From: an uncultured Nocardiaceae bacterium
GTDB taxonomy: Bacteria > Actinomycetota > Actinomycetes > Mycobacteriales > Mycobacteriaceae
Assembly (NCBI GenBank): GCA_936936565.1
Contig: CAKZIX010000085.1
Location: 1 to 38,995 of the forward strand
Direction of reading: 5' to 3'
DNA length: 38,995 bases
This document shows, one piece after another, positions 26,236 to 38,200 of this stretch. Under the pieces are notes generated by a model. The model worked only from the letters and a program-made list of their open reading frames with translations. It searched no databases and was not told the DNA's origin. Made by a program: the position numbers and the translations under genes. Numbering within the stretch: position 1 is the stretch's first letter; the number at the start of each line of letters is the position of its first letter.

Positions 26236-29200
26236 CGAGGCGACCGTGCCCGCCGCCTCGGCGACCGGCGTGCTGCGCTCGGACTCGTCGAGGATGTCGA
26301 TCTCGCCGACGAGCGCCGACTGGTCGGTGAGCGCCTGCAGCACCCGCAGCAACCGATCCCGCAGCGATTCGATCTGCGCCGGGGAGAACCGGTCGCCCAG
26401 GTATTTCAGCGTCAGCTCGAGTTGCTCGTCGGCGGTCACCAACAGCGTCAACGGATAGTGCGTCGCATCGTTGACGCCGACGCCCGTCACCGTCATGCCG
26501 TCGATGGAGCTCGCCGCGGTGATCGCCTTCTTGTCGATCGGATACGACTCGAAGACCAACAGCGTGTCGAACAGCACCCCGGCGCCGGCCACCCGCTGAA
26601 TGTCGGTGAGGCCCACATAGTGATGCTCGAGTAGATCGGCCTGGTCGCCCTGCACCCGCTTGAGCAGCTCCGAGATGGCAATGTCGTCGTCGAGCTGGAT
26701 GCGCACCGGGATCGTGTTGATGAACAACCCGACCATCGATTCCACGCCGGTGAGTTCGGCGGGCCGGCCCGACACCGTGGCACCGAACACCACGTCGCTG
26801 CGACCGGTCATGCGGCCGAGCAGGATTGCCCATGCCGTCTGCACCAGCGTGTTCACGGTGACCCCGACGTCGGCGGCCAGCGCGTTGAGCGCGGCGGCAT
26901 CGACGGTGGTGACGATCTTGCCGATGTCGTAGCTCTCGGCACCGGACTGCGGCGCCGCGAGCAACGTCGGTTCCCCCACGCCGCCGAGCGCGTTCGACCA
27001 GGCCGCCAGCGAAGCGTCGCGGTCGCGCCCGGCCAGCCAGGCCAGGAAGTTGCGGTACGGTGCCACCCGCGGCAACGCCGCCGCATCGCCGCGAGTCGCG
27101 TACGACACCAGCAGGTCGCGCATCAGCAGCGGCATCGACCAGCCGTCGAGCAGGATGTGATGGCTGGTGATGGCCAGGTGATAGCGGTCCGCCGCGCTGC
27201 GCACCAACAGGAACCGCATCAACGGCGGCCGTGCCAGGTCGAAGTGCGTGGCCTGGTCGTCGGCGAAGATCCGGCGCAGTTCGGCGACCGTGTCGGCCGA
27301 ACCGGTGACATCCAGTTCGCGCCACGGCAATTCGACGCGATCGAGGACCACCTGCACCGGCGAACCGTCCGCGGCGGTGACGAACGCGGTGCGCAGGTTC
27401 GCATACCGCTCCGCGATCGTTTCGGCGGCCGCGCGCAGTCGCGCGGTGTCCACGGTGCCGTTCAGGTCGACGATCGCCTGCATCGTGTACACGTCCACCG
27501 ACGATGCGGTCATCATCGCGTGGAACATCAGGCCGGACTGCAGCGGCGAGAGCGGCCACACCTCCGAGATCGCCGGGTACCGCTGTTCCCAGCCGTCGAC
27601 ATCGGACTGGCTCACCCGGACCAGCGCGAAGTCCGACGGGGTGTGCCCGCCGGCCGCGGCGTCGGCCGCGTGCCTGGACAAGCCCTGCAGGGCGGCCACC
27701 CACAGGTCGGCCAGGTCCTGCACGTCGGCGCGGTTGAGCAGGCCCGCCGGGAAGGCGATGCCGGCCCCGAGCACGGGGCCGTCGGCCCCGTCTGTGACGA
27801 CGGCATTGATGTCGACGGCGGCGTTGGCCGGCATGTCGGCATCCAGCTGCGCCGAAAGCTCGCCCAGGTCCGCGGTCGGCACCCAGCCCACTGCGGCCAG
27901 CTCCGCCGGCACTTCGCCCGCCGACACCCGGCCCAGGTAGTTGAACCCGATCTGGCCGGTGTTGCCGGAAACCTGTTGTGCGGTATCGGCATTCAGGTAG
28001 CGCAGCAGACCGTATCCGATGCCCTTGTCGGGCACCGCCAGCAGCTGCTCCTTGACAGCCTTGATCGCACGGCCCGCCGCCGCACCGCCGGCGAAGGCGC
28101 GGTCGAGGTCGACGCCGTCCAGATCCAGGCGCACCGGATACGCGCTGGTGAACCAGCCCACCGTGCGCGACAGGTCGGCTCCGGGCAGCACGTCTTCCTC
28201 GCGGCCGTGTCCTTCGAGTTTCACCAAGGTGGCCGGCGCGACGACGTGTCGCTTTGCGCGCCAACGGGTTACCGCCATCGCCAGCGCGGCCAGCAGGCCG
28301 TCGGCGACGCTGCCGTGGTACAGGCGCGGGATCGCGGTGAGCAGCGCTCGGGTGACGTCGGCGCCCAGCTCCACGTCGATCCGCTCGACGGTGGCCATCG
28401 TGTCGATGGCCGGATCGAGCGCCCGCGTGCCCAGCAGCGGATCCGGGGTGGCGACGATGTCGCGCCACACCGGCACCTCGGCTAGTCGGTGGGGCGCCTG
28501 CTCGACCAGGCCGGTCGCCCAGCGACGCACCGAGGTGCCCGTCGCCGGCAACACCGGATCCTGCCCCGCGGCCAGCTGCGACCAGGCAACTGCGAAGTCC
28601 GGCACCAGGATTCGCCAGGACACACCGTCGACGACGAAGTGGTGCGCCACCACCAGCAAGATGTCTACAGCAGTCTCGGCGTCCGTCGCCACGAAGTCGC
28701 GGAACCACACGAACTGCACCATCGCGCCCGCCGCCGGATCGAGGCGACCGAGGGCCGCGTCCAACTCCTGCGACGGTGCCGCGGTGGCCTCCTGCACCAA
28801 CTGTCCGACATCGATCGAACCGGGCGGCAGCGCCTCGAAGACGTTGTCGCGCAGGCGCGTACGCAGCGCATCGTGGTGGTCGAACACCGCGGTCAGGGTG
28901 CGCACCAGGGTGTCGCGATCGATTCCGGCCGGCAGGCGCAAGGCCACCGACTGCGAGAACCGATCGACGGAACTGCCCGCGCCGAGCACCTGCGCCATGA
29001 TCGGCGTGAACGGAATCTCGCCGACGCCACCGCCGGGCAACTCGGCCAGCTTCTCCACCGTCCCGGCCGCCGCGCCGACCGCCGCAATCTCGGCCAGTCC
29101 GGCCACGCTGCGTCGCTCGAACACCTCGCGCGGGCTGAACACGATGCCGCGCGCCTTCGCCCGCGAGACCAACTGGATCGACAGGATGCTGTCGCCGCCG

Positions 29201-32200
29201 AGGGCGAAGAACGAGTCGTCCAGGCCGACCTGTTCGACACCGAGCACGTCGGCGAACACCGCGGCGATCGCCGCCTCGACATCGTTTGCGGGGGCGCGGA
29301 ATTCGCGCGGCGCCAGCACCGGCTCGGGCAGCGCCTTGCGATCCAGCTTGCCCACCGGCGTCAGCGGGATCTCGTCGAGCACCATGATCGCCGCGGGCAC
29401 CATGTGCGGCGGCAGAATCTGCCCGGCGAACTGCGTGAGCTTCTCGACATCGACCGTCCGGCCCGGCACCGCCAGCACGTACGACACGAGAATCGTTGTG
29501 CCGAGCGCAGTTTCCCGTCCGATGGTGATCGCGTACTCGACGTCGTCGTGCTTGGCGAGCACGGCGTCGATCTCGCCGAGTTCGATCCGGAAGCCGCGCA
29601 CCTTCACCTGGAAGTCCGAGCGGCCGACATAGTCGAGCTCCCACTCGGGCGCCTCGTGCGTGCCGACGTTGTACCAGCGCACGATGTCGCCGGTCCGGTA
29701 CATGCGCGCCCCCGGCGCGCCGAAGGGATTGGCGACAAAGCGATCCGACGTCAGCGCGGCCCGGTTGTGGTAGCCGCGGGCCAACCCGCCACCGGCCAGG
29801 TACAGCTCGCCTGCCACCCCTGGTGGTACCGGGTTCAGACGGCCGTCGAGCACCATCGCCGACATGCCGTGAACCGGCTTGCCGATCGTGACGTGCTTGC
29901 CCACGTGAAGTTTGGCGTACGAGGAGATGATCGTCATCTCCGTCGGGCCGTAGGCGTTGAAGTACTTGCGGCCCGGTGCCCACTTGCCGAGCAGCTCCGG
30001 CGTCGTGACATCGCCGCCGACGGAGGCGACCTCCAGTTCGGTAACCCCTTCGGGATCAACGGTTCCCAGTACCGCCGGCGTGATGATCGCGTGGGTCACG
30101 CGCTCGCGCACCAACAGCTCGTGCAGGTCAGGACCGCCCACGATGTGCGAGGGCACCACGACCAGCGTCGCACCCGAGCTGAACGTGATCGCCCATTCGA
30201 GCACCGACGGATCGAAGCTCGGCGAGCAGATGTGGGTGAAGCGGCCCGCGGAGGTGAGGCCGTACAAGTCCGTCGCGACATCCACGAGACCGCCGACACC
30301 GGTATGCGTCACGGTCACACCCTTCGGCATGCCGGTCGATCCGGACGTGTAGATCACGTACGCCGGATGATGCATCCGCAAGGGCTGCAACCGATCCGCA
30401 TCGGTGACGGGTGCCGAGGACGCGGCGGCGACCGCGGCGACGACTTCCGAAGACTCGTCGTCGAGCACCAGCCAGTCGACAGCGTCGGGCAGCCCCGACA
30501 CATAGGCGCTGCCGGTTATTCCCACCACGGCACCGGAATCGGTGATCATGTGCAGCACGCGATCCGCTGGGTAGGAGGGGTCGATCGGCACGTGCGCGCC
30601 GCCGGCCTTGCTGACCGCCCATACTGCGGCGACCATCTCGTAGGAACGCGGGAAGCTCACCGCGACAAGCTTTTCCGGTCCAACACCGCGATCGATCAGG
30701 ACGCGTGCCAAGCGCGAGGAATACTCGTCGAGTTCGCGATAGGTGATCGAGCGGCCCTCGTACCGGACGGCGACCTTGTCGGGATCGAGTTCCGCGCCGC
30801 GGCGCAGGTTGTCCGGAAGCAGGCCGCTCGCCATCACCTCGTCGCCGTGGACGTGGGTCAACTGGTCGTACTCGGCATCGTCGAGCAGGTTCAGATCGCC
30901 TACTGCGGTGTCACCACCGGCGACGACCGCGCGCAGCAGCCGCACGAAGCGCGCGGCAAAGATCTGCACGGTCGTCTGATCGAAAAGATCGGTCGCATAG
31001 GAGAACTCGGCGAACATGCCGACCGAGCGGGCGAACGCGCCCGCGGCTTCCCGCAGCGTCAGCGACAGGTCGAACTTCGCGATCTCGACGTCGAAATCCA
31101 CGGCCCCGACCGACAGCCCGGGCAACTCGAGCCCGGTTTCCGGCTGGTTCTCGAAGGACAACGCCACCTGGAACAGCGGATGGCGCGCTGTCGAGCGCTC
31201 GGGGTTGAGAATCTCCACCAGTCGCTCGAACGGCAGGTCCGCGTGTGCGAATGCCTGCAGATCGTGTTCGCGGTTGCGCTCCAGCAGTTCCGCGAACGTC
31301 AGCTGCGGCTGCACATGCGAACGCAGCACCAGCGTGTTGACGAACATACCGACCAGGTCGTCGAGTTCGGCCTCACCGCGACCCGCGATCGGCGTACCGA
31401 TCGCGATGTCGTCGGTCGCCGACATCCGGGCCAGGAACACCGCCAGCGCCGTGTGCAGCACCATGAACAGTGTCGAACCCTGTTGGCGCGCAAGCTCGCT
31501 CAGGCCGCGGTGGGTCTGGGGATCGATCTGGAACAGCACCTTGCCGCCACGGAAGGACTGCGTCGTCGGGCGCGGGCGGTCGGTGGGCAGGTTCAGCTCG
31601 TCGGGCAGGCCGGCCAGCGCCGTCTTCCAGTACGCCGCTTGCGAACTGATCAACGAGTCCGGGTCGCTCTCCGAGCCGAGCACACCGCGCTGCCACACTG
31701 CGAAGTCCGCGTATTGCACCGGCAGCGGCGCCCAGGCGGGCGGCTCGCCGTTGCTGCGCGCGATGTAGGCCGTCATCACGTCCCGGGTGAGCGGCGCCAT
31801 CGACCAGCCGTCGGCCGAAATATGGTGCGCCACGATCACCAGCACGTGTTCGGCCGGCTCGCTTCCAGTGTCCACACGCAGCAGCACCGCACGCAACGGA
31901 ATCTCGGTGGTGACGTCGAATCCAGCGGTCACGATGGCCGCGATGCGGTTGTGAATGTCCTGCGGGGCAACAAGTTCCGGCGTGAGATCGGGAACCGCCG
32001 CCCGCGCCGGGCGGATCAGCTGGTAGGCCGCGCCGTCGCGCTCCGGGTAGATCGTGCGCAGGGACTCGTGGCGCTCGATCACGTCGGCGACCGCCGCCTG
32101 CAGGGCCTCGTGATCGAGGGCACCCGTCAGGCGCACGGCGGCCGGAATGTTGTTCACCGCGGAACTGCGGTCGAACTGGTTGAGGAACCACATGCGTTGC

Positions 32201-35200
32201 TGCGCAAGCGACAGCGGGATGTGCACCGGACGCTGCTGCGGCACCAGCGGCGCGCGGCCGGCGCCCCGGCTCTGTTCGGCCTTCGCAGCGAGACCACCGA
32301 CCGTCGGTGCCTCGAACAAAGTCCGCACCGCCAGTTTGGTGTTCAGCGCCGCACCGATGCGTGCGGTCACCTGGGTGGCCAGCAGCGAGTTGCCGCCGAG
32401 CGCGAAGAAGTCGTCGTCCACACCGACCCGCTGCTGAGGCCTTCCCGTCGCTTCGCTCGCCCCAGTCGACCCTCCCGTTGCTTCGCTCGCCCCAGTCGAT
32501 CCTCCCGTCGCTTCGCTCGCCCCAGTCGATCTTCCCGTCGCTTCGCTCGCCCCGATACCGAGGACGTCGGCGAACACCGCAGCGACGATCTCCTCCACCG
32601 GCGTGCTCGGCGCGCGGAATGCCTTCGCCTCGAACGTCGGCTCCGGCAGCGCCTTGCGATCCAGCTTGCCGTTGACGTTGAGCGGCAACGCGTTTAACGT
32701 GACCCAGGCGGTCGGGATCATGTACGCGGGCAACTCGGCGGCGATCGCCTTCGCCAAGCGCTCGGTGTCCAGGCTCGCCGCCGCGGGCACCACGTAGGCG
32801 ACCAGCTGGTCGCCCATCCGGTCGTCGGTGCGTGCGATCACTGCCACCTGCGACACGGAAGGCTGTGCCGCCAAGGCGGTTTCGATCTCGCCGAGTTCGA
32901 TGCGGAACCCGCGCACCTTCACCTGGAAGTCCGTGCGGCCGATGTACACCAGCTCCGCATCGGTCCACTTCACCAAGTCACCGGTGCGGTACATCCGCTC
33001 GCCGGGCGTGAACGGGTTCGCCACGAACCGATCCGCGGTCAAATCCGGACGTGCGAAGTAGCCGCGAGCGAGCTGCGGGCCGGCCAGATACAACTCGCCC
33101 GCGACCCCGTCGGGAACCGGGTGCAGTCGCGAATCCAGCACGTAAACCGCGACATTCGTTTCCGGCACGCCGATCGGCACCGTCGCGACGTCGGCATCGG
33201 TGACCCGGTGCGTGGTCGCCGACACCGCGGCTTCCGTCGGGCCGTAGAGGTTGTGCAGCTCGATAGCGGGGTTCGCGCGTCGCACGCGCGATGCGGTCCG
33301 CGGCGGCAGCGCTTCACCGATCGCGAGCACCCGGCGCAGCGAAGGTGCCAGGGCGCCACCGGATTCCGTCACCAGCGCATCCAGCATCGAAGGCACCACA
33401 TGCAGCGTGGTCACCTGCTCCGACACCATCAGTTGGTTCAGGTAACCCGGGTCGCGGTGACCGTCCGCGTTGGCGACCACGAGCGCCGCACCCGACACCA
33501 ACGCCGACCAGAACTCCCACACCGACAGGTCGAAGGTCGCCGCCGTCTTCAACAGCACCGCATCGCCCGGACCCAGCCCGAACGCCGCCCGCTTCCACAG
33601 CAGCTGGTTGACGATCGCCCCGTGGCTCACCGCCACGCCCTTCGGGCGGCCCGTCGAGCCCGACGTGAAGATCACGTAGGCCGTGTTGTCCGGTCGCAGT
33701 TGCGGTGTCGGCTCCTCGGCCGCGGAGGCATCGCCGGTGTCCCCGGCGAGGTCGAGCCCGTCGAGGTCGGTGAGCACCAACAGCGGGTCGGCCGTGTCCA
33801 GCACGTAGGCGGTGCGGTCGGCCGGGTGGTTCGGATCGAGCGGCACGTACACACCACCCGCCCGCGTGACCGCGAACATCGCGATCACCAGGTCCACCGA
33901 GCGGGACATGTGCAGCGCCACCCGGACCTCCGGGCCGACGCCCGCGGCCCGCAGCCAACGCGCCACCCGCGTCACCCGATCCGCGAATTCGCGGTAGCTC
34001 AACCGGATGCCGTTGGCGGCCAGCGCAAGTGCATCCGGATGTGCGGCCACGGCACGCTCGAACAGGTCCGACAGCGTGGCTGCCGGATCCAGTTCGGCCG
34101 CCGTGTCGTTGCGGGTGCGCAGCAGCTCGAGGCGCTCCTGCGGCGCAAGCATGTCGATGTCGCCGACCGCGGTGGTCGGCGCCGCGGCGATCACCTCGAG
34201 GATGCGCAGGAACCGGCGCGCGAAGTCGTGGACGGTGGACGCGTCGAAAAGATCGGTGGCGTAAGTGAAGTAGCCGCCGATGCCGATCGCGGTGCCGCGT
34301 TCGTCGTAGCGGTCGGTGACGATCAGGTGCAGGTCGAACTGCGACAGACCGGTGTCGACGTCGAGGCCGGACACCGTGAGTCCGGGCAGTTCCAGCGCCG
34401 TTTGCGTGAGGTTCTGGAACGACAGGCCTACCTGGAACAGCGGATGCCACGCGGTCGAGCGGGTCGGATTGAGCACCTCCACCAGCCGCTCGAACGGAAT
34501 ATCGGCGTTGGCGAAGGCCGCCAGGTCCGTATCACGTTGGCGGGCAAGCAGTTCCTCGAACGGTTCCGCGCCGTCGACGGTGGTGCGGAACACCACCGTG
34601 TTGACGAACATGCCGACCAGGCTGGCCAGCGCCTCTTCGCCGCGGCCCGCGACCGGGGTACCGATGGCGATGTCGTCGGTGCCCGACAGGCGCGCGGCCA
34701 GGATGGCGAGCGCGGAATGCACCACCATGAACAGCGTGGCGCCGCGACTGCGGGCCAATTCGACGAGCCGGGCGTGCAATTCGGCCTCGACGGTGACCTC
34801 GACCCGACCGCCGGCGAAGGACTGCACCGCCGGACGCGGCCGGTCCGCAGGCAGCTCGAGCTGGTCGGGTAGCCCGGCGAGCTGACTCGTCCAGTAGAGA
34901 ACTTGCTGTGCGGCGACCGATTCCAGGTCGGCCTCGTCGCCGAGGACGGCACGCTGCCAGATTGCGTAGTCCGCGTACTGGACCGGCAGCGGACGCCACG
35001 CCGGAGCTTGGCCGGCGGCCCGCGCCAGATAGGCGGTCATCACGTCACGGGTCAGCGGCGCGACCGACGATCCGTCGCCGGAGATGTGGTGAATCACCAG
35101 GGCGAGCACGTATTCCGCACGACGCCCGGTGATCCGGAAGACCGCGATGCGCAGTGGCACCTCGGTCGTGACGTCGAAGCGGCTGTCCATCAGCTCGGCG

Positions 35201-38200
35201 GCCGCGCCGATCACCTCGGCCTCGGCGACGTCGATCACCGGAACCTCCGGAATCGCCTGCCCGGCAGGCAGGATCACCTGTGCGGGTCCGGCCGGAGTGT
35301 CCGGATAGATGGTACGCAGCACCTCGTGGCGGGCGACGACGTCGGCGACGGCGGCCCGCAGCGCCTCGAGGTCCAGTTCACCGGACAGGCGCACCGCGAG
35401 CGGCACGTTGTAGGCCGCGGTGTCGGTGTCGAACCGGTTGAGGAACCACATGCGTTGCTGCGCAAGGGACAACGGGATGTGGTCGCCGCGTTCCTGCGGC
35501 ACCAACGGCAGCCGCGCGATGCCGCTGCCGGCCTGCTCGACGCGGTTGGCGAGTGCACCCACCGTGGCTGCCTCGAACAGGGTGCGCACCGGGATCTTGG
35601 TGCCGAGTGCGGCGCCGATGCGCGCGATGACCTGGGTGGCGAGCAGCGAGTTGCCGCCGAGGGCGAAGAAGTCGTCGTCCACGCCGACGCGGCCGGCGCC
35701 CAGCACCTCGCGGTACACGTCGGCCACGATCTCTTCCAGCGGGGTCGACGGTGCCCGGAAGCTCTTGGCCTCGAAGGTGGGTGCCGGCAACGCCTTGCGA
35801 TCCAGCTTGCCGTTCACGTTGAGCGGCATCGCATCCAGCGTCATCCACACGGTCGGCACCATGTACGACGGCAGCTCGCGGGCGAGCGCGGCGGCGTCCA
35901 CAGCGCCGACGACGTAGCCGACCAGGGTGTTGTCGTGCACCAGTACCGCGACCTGCTCGACCGTGTCCTGCGCGGCGGCCGCCGCCTCGATCTCGCCGAG
36001 CTCGATGCGGAAGCCGCGCACCTTCACCTGGAAGTCGGTGCGGCCCAGGTAGTCCAGTTCCAGTTCCGGCGTGCGCTTCCAGGCGACGAGGTCGCCGGTG
36101 CGGTACATGCGCTCGCCCGGTGCGAACGGGTTGGCAACGAAGCGGTCGGCGGTCAGGTCCGGACGTGCGAAGTAGCCGCGGGCCAGCTGCGTCCCTGCCA
36201 GGTACAGCTCGCCTGCGACGCCGGGCGGCACCGGCTGCAAGTGCGAATCGAGGACGTAGGCAGACACATTCGCCTCCGGCACCCCGATCGGCACGGTGCT
36301 GGTGTCGGCGTCGACGACGAGGTGGGCGGTCGCCGAGACCGCCGCCTCGGTCGGCCCGTACAGGTTGTGCAGCTCGGCCTGCGGGTTTGCCGCCCGAAAA
36401 CGCTGCGCGACGCGTGCGGGCAGGGCCTCACCGATGGCGAGCACCCGGCGCAGCGAAGGTGTCAGGGCGCCACCGGATTCCGTCAACAGCGCGTCCAGCA
36501 TCGAAGGCACCACATGCAGCGTGGTCACTTGCTCGGCCGCCATGAGCTGGTTCAGGTAGCCGGGATCGCGGTGCCCGTCGGCGGCCGCAACCACCAGCGC
36601 CGCACCGGAAATCAGGGCCGACCAGAACTCCCACACCGACAGGTCGAAGGTCGCCGCCGTCTTCAACAGCACCGCATCGCCGGGACCCAGCCCGAATGCC
36701 GCCCGCTTCCACAGCAACTGGTTGACGATCGCCCCGTGGCTCACCGCCACACCCTTCGGACGCCCCGTCGATCCGGACGTGAAGATCACGTACGCGGTAT
36801 TCGACGTTCCTGCAACCGATTTCACGGGTTCGACGGCCGCGACCTCCGGCAGTTCGGTCAACGTCAGCAGCGGCGCGGCGGTGTCGAGCACATAGGCGGT
36901 GCGCTCGGCCGGATGGTCCGGGTCGACCGGCACGTAGGCGCCGCCGGCCTTCGACACCGCGAACATCGCAATCACGAGGTCGACGGAACGGCGCATGTTG
37001 AGCGCGACCGCCACCTCGGGACCGACTCCCGCAGCGGACAGCCAGCCGGCGATGGCGTCGACACGATCCGCAAATTCGCGGTACGACAGGCGAATTCCGT
37101 CGCCCACGAGCGCAGGCGCATCGGGATAGGTGGCCACCGCGGCATCGAAGAGTTCGCCGAGGGTGGTGGCCGGGTGGTCGACTGCCGGGCCCGAGGCGAC
37201 CACTGCGGCGCGCTCCCGGGCATCGAGGATGTCGATGTCGCCCACCCGAATCGAGGTGTCGGACGCAATGGCCGACAGCACCCGCAGGAACCGATCGGCG
37301 AACAACCGTACCGTGGACTCGTCGAACAGGTCGATCGCGTACGTCAGCTCGGCGGTGCGGCTGTACATCGTCAGCTGCAAGTCGGTCTTCGCCAACTGCG
37401 TATCGAATTCCACTGCGCTGACCGATAATCCGGGCAGCTCGAGCGCGGACTCACCGAGGTTCTGGTAGGACAGCCCCACCTGGAACAGCGGGTTGCGTGC
37501 CGTCGACCGCACGGGGTTGAGCACCTCCACCAGGCGCTCGAAGGGCACGTCGGCATTCGCGTACGCGGCGAGATCGGTTTCACGCACCCGGGCCAGCAAC
37601 TCGTCGAACGGTTCCGAACCGTCGATCTCCACACGGAACACCAGGGTGTTCACGAACATGCCGATCAGGTCGTCGAGTTGCTGCTCACCACGGCCCGCGA
37701 TCGGGGTGCCGACCGCGATGTCGGTGGTGCCCGACAGGCGGGCCAGCAGGACCGCGAAGGCCGCGTGGATCACCATGAACAGCGACGCGTTGGCACGCCG
37801 CGCGGCCAGATACAGCTCGTTGAAGGTTTCGGCGGGAATTTCGAAGCGAACCCGCTTGCCCTGGAACGATTGCGCCGGCGGGCGCGGGCGGTCCGACGGC
37901 AGGTCGATCTGGTCCGGAAGCCCGGCGAGTTGCCGCGTCCAGTACGAGATCTGTTGCGTCGCACGAGATTCTGGATCGGACTCGGCGCCGAGCAGTTCAC
38001 GGTGCCACAGCGCGTAGTCCGCGTACTGCACCGACAGCGGCTCCCATGCCGGGATTTCCCACTGGGTGCGGGCTGCGTATGCGGTCATCACGTCGCGTGC
38101 CAGCGGCGCCAGCGACGCGCCGTCGGCGGACACGTGGTGGATCACGAACGCCAGCACGTGCTCGGTCGGGCTCGTCGCGAGCAACGCCACGTGCACCGGG

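Noticed and set aside
32441..32553. Possible CRISPR-like array
   Set aside because: The units are contiguous without spacers and are translated in frame inside the NRPS, so this is a tandem repeat.
28489..32697. Plus-strand open frame of about 1400 codons antisense to the giant NRPS
   Set aside because: Its translation is Arg/His/Gln-rich with no domain. It mirrors the codon pattern of the real minus-strand gene, as expected in very GC-rich DNA. The same holds for the long plus-strand frames at 171-1841, 1881-4214 and 4680-6959.
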